Shown here: piece by piece, positions 1 to 5,808 of the stretch
Position numbering within the stretch: position 1 is the first letter of the stretch
How the letters are laid out: each line of letters opens with the position of its first letter
Assembly: GCA_026713285.1 (NCBI GenBank)
Contig: JAPOOT010000355.1
Span: 1 to 20,579, forward strand
Length of the DNA: 20,579 nt
Origin: Gemmatimonadota bacterium
GTDB lineage: Bacteria; JAAXHH01
Reading direction: 5' to 3'
Position numbers and translations under genes: made by a program
Notes under the pieces: generated by a model
Told to the model about the DNA's origin: nothing
The model's input: only the letters and a program-made list of their open reading frames with translations
Database searches by the model: none

Positions 1-136
1 CCCCGATCACGATATTGGCGCCGATCAACGCCATTCCGTCTTCGGCCGCGATCCTGCCGGCCAGGCTGCCGGTCTCCTGGGCCGCCGCCGGCCAAACGCT
101 GAACAGCAAGAGCAGCATCACGCTCGTAGTGCGCAT
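1..136 (-). CDS. Secreted protein with carboxypeptidase-regulatory-like domain, probable TonB-dependent receptor (N-terminus only)
   Basis: The minus strand from 136 reads an ATG, then MRTTSVMLLLLFSVWPAAA, a classic signal peptide (charged start, Leu-rich core, Ala-x-Ala end, likely cleaved before QETG). Next comes GSLAGRIAAEDGMALIGANI, which matches the start of a carboxypeptidase-regulatory-like (CarbopepD_reg_2 type) beta-sandwich, whose usual pattern is G.V.D..G.PL.GANV. In FCB bacteria this arrangement most often opens a TonB-dependent outer-membrane receptor, but some secreted enzymes and adhesins begin the same way. Only 45 codons are present because the window ends. An AGGGAGG ribosome-binding site lies 8 bases before the ATG. 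The gene follows the purine permease after 67 bp on the same strand. The leader and domain start are seen; the receptor identity is inferred. Confidence 0.7.
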   Translation of the reverse strand, partial: MRTTSVMLLLLFSVWPAAAQETGSLAGRIAAEDGMALIGANIVIG

Positions 137-203
137 AATGAAAACCTCCCTACGAAATCAGGTGATAATTGGAGGGCACGGGTACAGGCCCTATAACGAG
201 ACA

Positions 204-1517
204 TCACGTCAAGAAAACGTATCGTGCGATAAAGACAAGCGCCAGGACGTCGACGAGCGGATGTACTTCCCCGCCCCTGCCGCTCAGTCTTTTGATAACC
301 GGATAGGCGACGAAACCGACGGCCAGGCCGTCGGCGATACTGAACGTCAACGGAATAGAAATCAACGTAAGAAAAACGGGTACCGCTTCCGACGCGTCGC
401 TCCAGTTCACCCGCGCCGCCGAAGCCATCATCAATACGCCTGTAACGATCAGCGCGGGCGCGGTGGCAAATACAGGTATCGATTCGACCAGTGGGGTCAG
501 GAACAACGTGCCGAGGAACAGCAAGGCGACCACCAAGCTGGCGAATCCAGTCCGCGCCCCGGAAGAAATGCCGGTGGCGCTTTCTATATATGTGGTCACG
601 GTCGCTGAGCCCATCACACTGCCGAAAACCGTTCCGACGGAGTCTGCGAGCAGCGCGCGGTTGGCCCGGGGAAGCCGGCCCTGCCGGTCCAGAAAACCCG
701 ATCGTTCCGAGAGACCGACCAGTGTCCCCATGGTATCGAACAGGTCCACGAACAGGAAGGCGAACACGAGGTGCAGAATCGCCGAGTCCAGGGTAAGCGG
801 CAGGTTGACGACCGCCTCGCCGAACAGGGTCGACGGCCAGGTGGGCATGCTCGCTACGCCCGCCGGCCACGGCGTCACGCCGAATACCATGGCCAGGAAG
901 GCGATACCGGCCACACCCAGCAGGATCGAACCGCGCATTCCCCGTGCCAGCATTACGCCCATGGCCAGCATGCCCGCGAGGGTCAGACCAACCGGCCAGG
1001 ACCTGACGTCGCCCAGGCTGACCAGCGTCGCCGGATCATCCACGATGACGCCGGCGTTCTTAAGCCCGATGAACGCGATGAACAGTCCGATACCGGCCGC
1101 GGTCGCACGCTTCAGCGGTTCCGGGACCGCCGTGATGATCGCTTCCCGCACCCGGAGAAACGTGAGCAGAAGAAACAGAATACCCGATGCGAGTACCACG
1201 GCGAGGGCGATACGCCAGTCCACGCCCATGCCCAGCACGATGGTATAGGTGAAGAATGCGTTGAGCCCCATGCCGGGCGCAAGGGCAAAGGGATAGTTCG
1301 CAAGCAGCGCCATCAGCAACGTGCCGAACGCGGCGGACACGCACGTGGCGAACAACAGTTCCCCGAACAACGACTGGCCCATCGCTTCCGACAGGATGCC
1401 GGGGTTTACGGCGACGATGTAGGCCATCGTCATGAAGGTGGTCAGACCGCCGGTAACTTCGGTCCGCCAGTTCGTATTGCGCTCTTCGAACCTGAAAAAG
1501 GACGCGATGAGGTTCAT
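204..1517 (-). CDS. NCS2-family purine permease (AzgA / PbuG type)
   Basis: A 437-residue polytopic inner-membrane protein, probably a proton-coupled importer of adenine, guanine or hypoxanthine. It has the landmarks of the AzgA branch of the nucleobase-cation symporter-2 superfamily: the N-terminal TTFMTMAYIVAVNPGIL segment, APGMGLNAFFTY near residue 80, VPEPLKRATAAGIGLFIAFIG near 130-150, LFVDLFDTMGTLVGLSERSG in the middle, and SATVTTYIESATGISSGART after it. The length fits the family (about 430-450) and about a dozen hydrophobic segments are visible. Its ATG overlaps the tsaD TGA (ATGA, 1514-1517) with no clear Shine-Dalgarno of its own, so translation is probably coupled to tsaD. Which purine it carries cannot be read from the sequence. 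Confidence 0.92.
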   Translation of the reverse strand: MNLIASFFRFEERNTNWRTEVTGGLTTFMTMAYIVAVNPGILSEAMGQSLFGELLFATCVSAAFGTLLMALLANYPFALAPGMGLNAFFTYTIVLGMGVDWRIALAVVLASGILFLLLTFLRVREAIITAVPEPLKRATAAGIGLFIAFIGLKNAGVIVDDPATLVSLGDVRSWPVGLTLAGMLAMGVMLARGMRGSILLGVAGIAFLAMVFGVTPWPAGVASMPTWPSTLFGEAVVNLPLTLDSAILHLVFAFLFVDLFDTMGTLVGLSERSGFLDRQGRLPRANRALLADSVGTVFGSVMGSATVTTYIESATGISSGARTGFASLVVALLFLGTLFLTPLVESIPVFATAPALIVTGVLMMASAARVNWSDASEAVPVFLTLISIPLTFSIADGLAVGFVAYPVIKRLSGRGGEVHPLVDVLALVFIARYVFLT

Positions 1518-2614
1518 GGCCCACTACTTCGGTTTGAGGACTGACCGCCGGACCGGACTTTCCCGGACTGCCCGGACTGACCGGACTGCCCGTTCAGCAA
1601 GCCGCCGTTGTAAGCGGACAGGCGCGCGCGGGGCTGGACGGAAAGCGAAAGCCCGTCCCGTTGCCCCTGACGGAACCGGTAGGCTCCGGCCGCCGCGATC
1701 ATGGCCCCGTTGTCCGTGCAGAGAATGGGCGGGGGATAGACCACCTTGAACCCCAGTTCGGCGCCCCTTTCGGTCATCCGCTCGCGCAGACGGCCGTTGC
1801 ACGCCACGCCGCCCGTAATCAGTACAGCGTCCACCCCGACGGACGCGGCGGCGGCCATGGACTTGTCGACCAGCACGTCCACGACGGCTTCCTGGAAGGC
1901 CGCGGCGATATGGGCCAGGTCGCGGTCGATCTCCGCTTCCGACTGTTTTGAAAGATACATCCGTATGGCGTTCTTGAGGCCGCTGAAACTGAACTCGAAC
2001 CCCTCCGGATCCAGGTAGGTCCGGGGAAAGTCCAGGAAACCGGGATCGCCGTCGCGGGACAGCCGGTCGATGACGGGACCGCCGGGGTACCCGACCCGCA
2101 TCAGCCTGGCTACCTTGTCGAAAGCCTCGCCGGCTGCGTCATCGCGGGTATTTCCCAGGATATGGTACGTGCCCCACCGCTCGACGTGCACCAGTTGCGT
2201 GTGTCCGCCGGATACGACTAGCGCGATGAACGGAGGGTCGAGTTCCCCGTCCGCCAGGCGCCCCGCGAACAGGTGGCCTTCGATATGATTCACGCCGACC
2301 AGGGGCTTGTCCATGGCCAGCGCGATGGACTTGACCGTGGTAAGCCCGATCAGAAGACAGCCCGCGAGTCCCGGCCCATAGGTCACGGCGAGGGCGTCCA
2401 GGCCGTCCGGTTCGCAGGAAGCCTGATGCAGGGCCGATTCGATCGCAGGCAGGAGAAGGGACAGGTGGGCCCGGGAGGCCAGTTCCGGTACGACGCCTCC
2501 GTATTCATGATGTATGCCCTGCGATGAGATTACGTTGGAAAGGACGGTCGTTTCATCGCGCACGACTGCGGCCGCTGTTTCGTCACAGGAGGTATCGATT
2601 CCGAGGATGAGCAT
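1514..2614 (-). CDS. tsaD: tRNA N6-adenosine threonylcarbamoyltransferase TsaD
   Basis: Transfers the threonylcarbamoyl group from TC-AMP to A37 of ANN-decoding tRNAs, working with TsaB and TsaE (neither is in this window). The 366-residue protein opens with MLILGIDTSCDETAAAVV, the ASKHA-type start of the Kae1/TsaD family. It carries the metal-binding HIEGH (His110, His114), the nucleotide loop VVSGGHTQL (about 134-142), the TRDDAAGEAFDKVAR block, GGVACNGRLRE, and CTDNGAMIA with the C-terminal metal Asp. The conserved core ends near residue 340. The remaining 25 or so residues are a Gly/Gln/Ser-rich tail made by a 9-bp tandem repeat, longer than usual (E. coli TsaD is 337 aa). It lies 15 bp after the small zinc-ribbon gene and overlaps the permease gene by 4 bp. 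Confidence 0.97.
   Translation of the reverse strand: MLILGIDTSCDETAAAVVRDETTVLSNVISSQGIHHEYGGVVPELASRAHLSLLLPAIESALHQASCEPDGLDALAVTYGPGLAGCLLIGLTTVKSIALAMDKPLVGVNHIEGHLFAGRLADGELDPPFIALVVSGGHTQLVHVERWGTYHILGNTRDDAAGEAFDKVARLMRVGYPGGPVIDRLSRDGDPGFLDFPRTYLDPEGFEFSFSGLKNAIRMYLSKQSEAEIDRDLAHIAAAFQEAVVDVLVDKSMAAAASVGVDAVLITGGVACNGRLRERMTERGAELGFKVVYPPPILCTDNGAMIAAAGAYRFRQGQRDGLSLSVQPRARLSAYNGGLLNGQSGQSGQSGKVRSGGQSSNRSSGP
1553..1588 (-). repeat. 9-bp tandem repeat in the 3' end of tsaD
   Basis: On the plus strand CCGGACTG recurs at 1563, 1572 and 1581, exactly 9 bp apart, with a degenerate copy (CCGGACTT) at 1553. On the coding strand it gives the in-frame tripeptide repeat Gly-Gln-Ser three times in the C-terminal tail. 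It looks like a slippage-generated microsatellite in non-essential coding sequence. Confidence 0.85.
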
Positions 2615-2629
2615 CGCGCCTCAATCGGC

Positions 2630-2824
2630 TCACTTGTGAGACTGCGCCATGGGTCTTCCGTAACTGATATCGCCGTTGTCGATGCGGATGTTGAATCCGC
2701 AATCGGGATTGGTGCAAGCCCAGGCCTTGTATTCGATCGTCGCGCCGTCGCGGCCGTAGTCGGAAAGCGGAATCAACACGCCCACATTGCATTTCTGGCA
2801 CGACGGAAAAGTCAAGTCCGTCAC
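2630..2824 (-). CDS. Small zinc-ribbon protein, function unknown
   Basis: A 64-residue acidic protein with two cysteine knuckles: CQKC near residue 9 and CTNPDC near residue 37, separated by about 24 residues that include an aromatic beta-strand-like stretch (ATIEYKAWACT). This is the layout of a rubredoxin-like or TFIIS/topoisomerase-type zinc ribbon; no catalytic motif is seen. I start it at the GTG of 2824-2822, because the GGGGAGG ribosome-binding site lies 7 bases before it. A TTG one codon upstream (2827) is also open but would sit only 4 bases from that site. It is the first gene after a strong promoter and lies 15 bp before tsaD, so it is co-transcribed with it. Nucleic-acid binding or a role linked to tRNA modification is possible but not shown. 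Confidence 0.75.
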   Translation of the reverse strand: MTDLTFPSCQKCNVGVLIPLSDYGRDGATIEYKAWACTNPDCGFNIRIDNGDISYGRPMAQSHK

Positions 2825-2830
2825 CAACGA

Positions 2831-2840
2831 ACCTCCCCTC
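2831..2840 (-). promoter_or_regulatory. Ribosome-binding site of the zinc-ribbon gene
   Basis: The minus strand reads GAGGGGAGGT here. The purine run ends about 7 bases before the GTG at 2824, which favours GTG over the TTG at 2827. Confidence 0.65.
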
Positions 2841-2900
2841 CCGGGGTTTGCCAGGTACTCCCGAACCCACGAAATATGATGCAGCGTAAATGGTTTCCGA

Positions 2901-2930
2901 ATTATGAAGACACGAGCGCGGCGTTGTCAA
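2901..2930 (-). promoter_or_regulatory. Sigma-70-type promoter of the zinc-ribbon - tsaD - permease operon
   Basis: The minus strand carries TTGACA (2930-2925), an 18-bp spacer, then CATAAT (2906-2901). The -35 box is perfect and the -10 box matches 5 of 6. It lies in the 163-bp gap after the proline dehydrogenase stop codon, about 75 bp before the zinc-ribbon start, and gives the tsaD operon its own transcription start. Confidence 0.75.
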
Positions 2931-2990
2931 TGATAATACGGCTTCGAAGTATACAATTCGTAATCGGGCCATGGCATACCGGTCCGCGGT

Positions 2991-3839
2991 TCAGCGTCTG
3001 ACCAGGTTCCGAAGGACGAACCACACGTTCTCCTTGCGTTCCCTGAGCCTACGATAGAAGTAGGGCATCCACTCCGTTCCGAAGGGCACGTAGATACGCA
3101 TGCGAAAGCCCCTTGCGCGCATCTCCTTCTGGAATCCGGGACGCAGGCCGTACAGCATCTGAAACTCGAACCGGTCCCGCGGGACCTCCAGCCGTTCGGC
3201 GTACCGGGTCACGCCTTCGATCAGATAGTCGTCATGGGTCGCGAAGGCTGGAAAGCGGCCGTCCCTGAGCAGTTGTTCCGCAATGGACAGAAAGGCGCCG
3301 CGGATGTTGGGCATGCGCTGCAGGGCCAGTTCGGAGGATTCACGGTAGGATCCCTTGCACAGCCTCACGCGGGCGCCGATCTTGTTCAGCACGAAGATGT
3401 CGTGGGGACTGCGCAGCAGCATGGCCTGGATCACCACGCCGGCATTCCTGTAGCGGTCGTACAGGGTGTAGAAGATGTCGAGAGTCCGCTGCGTATGGGG
3501 CGAACCTTCCATGTCCAGCCGGATGAAGATGTCCCGCTCCTTCGCGGCCTCCAGAATGCGGCTCAGGTTATCCGCGCAGTACGCCTCGTCGATGTCCAGA
3601 CCCAGGTGGGTAAGTTTGACGGAGATATTGGCCTGGAGCGCATCCTCCCGGATCAGATCCAGCATCACGAGATACTGCCTTACTGCGTCTTCCGCCTTTT
3701 CCCTTTCCCGGGTGCCTTCGCCGAGCATGTTCAACGTCGCGTCGAGCCCCGCGTCGTTCAATGACCGGACGACGTCGACCGCGGCCTCGAGGGATTCCCC
3801 CGAGACGAATCTTCTTGCCAGGAAGAACAGGCGGCTCAT
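2991..3839 (-). CDS. Proline dehydrogenase (monofunctional, FAD-dependent)
   Basis: Oxidises L-proline to 1-pyrroline-5-carboxylate with FAD, passing electrons to the membrane quinone pool. The 282-residue protein is an (alpha/beta)8 barrel of the PRODH family: RFVSGESLEAAV at the N-terminus, SVKLT (73-77), RLDMEG (107-112), VRLCKGSY (158-165), FATHD (199-203), FEFQMLYG (224-231), and RIYVPFGTEWMPYFYRRL (248-265), whose paired arginines hold the proline carboxylate. The family is usually about 300 residues; this copy lacks the short N-terminal helical arm and starts almost at the RFV.G motif. The ATG has GGAG 5 bases before it and no in-frame upstream start codon was seen nearby. The sulfatase gene ends 31 bp upstream on the same strand. 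No P5C dehydrogenase is adjacent, so the second step must be encoded elsewhere. Confidence 0.93.
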   Translation of the reverse strand: MSRLFFLARRFVSGESLEAAVDVVRSLNDAGLDATLNMLGEGTREREKAEDAVRQYLVMLDLIREDALQANISVKLTHLGLDIDEAYCADNLSRILEAAKERDIFIRLDMEGSPHTQRTLDIFYTLYDRYRNAGVVIQAMLLRSPHDIFVLNKIGARVRLCKGSYRESSELALQRMPNIRGAFLSIAEQLLRDGRFPAFATHDDYLIEGVTRYAERLEVPRDRFEFQMLYGLRPGFQKEMRARGFRMRIYVPFGTEWMPYFYRRLRERKENVWFVLRNLVRR

Positions 3840-3870
3840 CTCGGCTCCGGTACTTCGTGGGGAAGATCGG

Positions 3871-5376
3871 TCACGCCACGAAGGGATTGCGCCCGAATCC
3901 AGGGCGGCGTTCGTAGGTCCAACTGACCCGGCTCTCGTCCTCGTTGGACATGCGCCAGTCCATCAGTCTCACGCGAAGGTCCTCGACCGCCCCCGCATAA
4001 CGGGGATCGCCGGCGACGTTCCGAAGTTCTCCGGGATCCGTCGCCATGTCGAAGAGCACGTCGGGCATGCCGTTGAAATGCCAGTACTTGAACCGGTCGT
4101 CCCGCAACATCCATCCCCTGCATTTCTCCGGCGGGATGCCGAGTTTCTTCGGCGTCCAGTAGAACCGGAAGTCCCAGTCGGCGAAGACTTCTCTGCGCCA
4201 GCCTGCCGGCCGGTCGCCCCGCAGGAGGGGAACGAGCGAACGACCCTGCAGGACGGGCGGCGTCTCCAGACCGCACGCGTCCAGGCAGGTCGGCAGGACG
4301 TCGAGGGATTCGACGAATTCGTCCATCATCCTCCCGCGCGTACCGTCGGCACAAGGCCGGGGGTCTCGGACAATGAAGGGTACGTTGTAGGCCTCGTCGT
4401 AGAAGAGTTCCTTTTCGAACATCCAGTGGTCGCCCACGTATTCGCCGTGATCCGAGGTAAAGACGATCAGGGTGTTCTCCCAGAGCCCACGGTCCTTCAT
4501 GAAGTGGAACAGCCTGCCCAGGTGGTCGTCGATCTCCGTAATCAACCCGTAGTAGGTCGCCCTTCTCTGGCGCCACACGTCCTCGTCGTCGTAGGCGACG
4601 CCGCCGCGTTCGATTCGGAATGGGACGTGGAAGGGATGGGGACGCTTCAGTTCCTCCGGCGACCGGTTCGGTGCGGGGGAATCGGCGGGATCGTAGAGCT
4701 CGTTGTACGGATAGGGCGCCACGATGGGCAGGTGGGGCTTGAAGTAGGAGAGGTGCAGAAACCAGGGCGAGTCCCCGGCCACGTCCATGAAGGCCATGGC
4801 CCGGTCCGTCATGAACGCGGTATCGCTGTCTTCCCGCCTGAACCGCGTGGGGTAGGCGGAATGGTCCTGGTCGGCATCCGCGGGCACGTCCACCCGGAAC
4901 GGATCGCCGGCGACCTCCTCGGCGTATCCCCGGCTTCTGAGATGGGCCAGCCAACCTTCGCCCCGGCCATCGTTCAACTCCCAGGGTTCCAGGCCGGCAA
5001 GGGCCGTCCGGCGGATCCCCTGTTCAGGCTGCGACGAGGGATCGACCAACGGATCGGGCGTGTAGTGCGTCTTGCCGCACAGGGCCGCGCGGTAGCCCGC
5101 GTCGCCGAAGTAATGGCCCATGGTCTTCTCGTCCGCGGGCAGGGGCACTTCGTTCCACGGCGACCGGTTGGCGTGGGGATACCGGCCCGTGTAGAAGCAC
5201 ATGCGGCTGGGACCGCATACGGCCGATTGCACATAGGCCCGGCGGAAGAGGACGCCGTCGGACGCGAGCCCGTCGAGGTGGGGCGTTCGGACCACGGGGT
5301 GGCCGACGCGGGACATGCAGTCCGCCCGCATCTGGTCGGTCATGATGAAGAGTACGTTCGGTCGGCCACCGGGCAT
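3871..5376 (-). CDS. Sulfatase-family hydrolase (arylsulfatase / choline sulfatase / phosphonate monoester hydrolase type)
   Basis: An alkaline-phosphatase-superfamily enzyme of 501 residues that hydrolyses sulfate esters or phosphonate/phosphate monoesters. It opens with RPNVLFIMTDQMRADC (metal Asp14) and has the formylglycine motif CGPSRMCFYTG (Cys54), the residue matured to formylglycine. GKTHY (Lys102, His104), LSYFKPH (Lys213, His215) and FTSDHGEYVGDH (Asp309, His310) complete the metal and sulfate site. The FLHLSYFKPH and GDHWMFEKELF blocks resemble the phosphonate monoester hydrolase / type-I sulfatase branch, so the true substrate is open. The reading frame is open up to 5691, but I start at ATG 5376: it has GGAG 7 bases before it and the extra 105 residues are not sulfatase-like. 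No signal peptide is seen, so a cytosolic location is likely. It is divergent from the DUF5916 gene. Confidence 0.9.
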   Translation of the reverse strand: MPGGRPNVLFIMTDQMRADCMSRVGHPVVRTPHLDGLASDGVLFRRAYVQSAVCGPSRMCFYTGRYPHANRSPWNEVPLPADEKTMGHYFGDAGYRAALCGKTHYTPDPLVDPSSQPEQGIRRTALAGLEPWELNDGRGEGWLAHLRSRGYAEEVAGDPFRVDVPADADQDHSAYPTRFRREDSDTAFMTDRAMAFMDVAGDSPWFLHLSYFKPHLPIVAPYPYNELYDPADSPAPNRSPEELKRPHPFHVPFRIERGGVAYDDEDVWRQRRATYYGLITEIDDHLGRLFHFMKDRGLWENTLIVFTSDHGEYVGDHWMFEKELFYDEAYNVPFIVRDPRPCADGTRGRMMDEFVESLDVLPTCLDACGLETPPVLQGRSLVPLLRGDRPAGWRREVFADWDFRFYWTPKKLGIPPEKCRGWMLRDDRFKYWHFNGMPDVLFDMATDPGELRNVAGDPRYAGAVEDLRVRLMDWRMSNEDESRVSWTYERRPGFGRNPFVA

Positions 5377-5519
5377 GTGGGATCTCCACGTACTGCGGGG
5401 TGCAGGGTACTGCACGGGTTGCGGGCGCGCGGACGCCGCGCCTGGCGGAACGGGTCGTGCGGAATACCGTATCGCGATCGTCACTGCGCGATAGGCGGGA
5501 CCGGTACCACCTGTCCTGT

Positions 5520-5547
5520 AATATGCAGTCGTGATTCCGTCAGGCAA
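5520..5547 (-). promoter_or_regulatory. Weak promoter candidate for the sulfatase gene
   Basis: The minus strand reads TTGCCT (5547-5542), a 16-bp spacer and CATATT (5525-5520). Each box matches the sigma-70 consensus at 4 of 6 positions. It would give a leader of about 140 bases before the ATG at 5376. This is a moderate match only. Confidence 0.3.
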
Positions 5548-5557
5548 ATGCATATTC

Positions 5558-5577
5558 CGCACCGTACCGCACCGTAT
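5558..5577. repeat. 10-bp tandem repeat (CGCACCGTAY x2)
   Basis: CGCACCGTAC is followed at once by CGCACCGTAT. It lies just upstream (on the minus strand) of the weak sulfatase promoter candidate. It could be a tandem binding site or chance. Confidence 0.45.
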
Positions 5578-5710
5578 GTCCGTCGCCGGCCGGGTAGAAA
5601 GGACAAGTGCATCCGTTCCGGGGAAAACCGGAAGGGTTATGTGAATAAGAAGGCCCGCCGGAGTGTATGCAGTACGTCTCGGCGCCGGCATCGCATCGTG
5701 AGAACGCGCA

Positions 5711-5737
5711 GGTCGAAAAAACGCAACCTTTTCGACC
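5711..5737. promoter_or_regulatory. Perfect 9-bp inverted repeat upstream of the DUF5916 gene
   Basis: GGTCGAAAA (5711-5719) and TTTTCGACC (5729-5737) are perfect reverse complements separated by 9 bases. The 27-bp dyad lies about 70 bp before the TTG start. It could be an operator for a dimeric regulator or a stem-loop in a leader RNA. No convincing promoter boxes were found beside it, so its relation to transcription is open. Confidence 0.5.
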
Positions 5738-5796
5738 GTTCCCTTGTCATAGTTGCAGCGCGGGATTCAATGGTCGGCAAAGACTCGAAACTGGCT

Positions 5797-5801
5797 GGAG
5801 G
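5797..5801 (+). promoter_or_regulatory. Ribosome-binding site that decides the TTG start of the DUF5916 gene
   Basis: GGAGG lies exactly 7 bases before TTG 5809. The competing ATG at 5770 has no comparable purine run. The site therefore supports the TTG start, which also places the signal peptide at the very N-terminus. Confidence 0.7.
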
Positions 5802-5808
5802 CAATACA

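Larger units (their letters stand above)
5377..5808. other. 432-bp divergent intergenic region (sulfatase / DUF5916)
   Basis: Separates the leftward sulfatase from the rightward DUF5916 gene and must hold both promoters. It contains a weak leftward promoter candidate (5520-5547), a 10-bp tandem repeat (5558-5577) and a perfect 9-bp inverted repeat (5711-5737). Long reading frames cross it on both strands, but they are extensions of the flanking genes and show no recognisable protein. No RNA gene was recognised. Confidence 0.6.

Noticed and set aside
2583..2972. 129-codon minus-strand frame across the zinc-ribbon gene and its promoter
   Set aside because: It overlaps the zinc-ribbon gene in another frame, runs through the promoter, and lacks the paired cysteines.
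5377..5691. 105-residue N-terminal extension of the sulfatase
   Set aside because: The residues are not sulfatase-like and include no leader. ATG 5376 has a good ribosome-binding site directly before the conserved start.
3475..5808. Plus-strand extension that would make the DUF5916 protein 1662 residues long
   Set aside because: This part is antisense to well-supported proline dehydrogenase and sulfatase genes and shows no domain. A signal peptide and ribosome-binding site place the real start near 5809.
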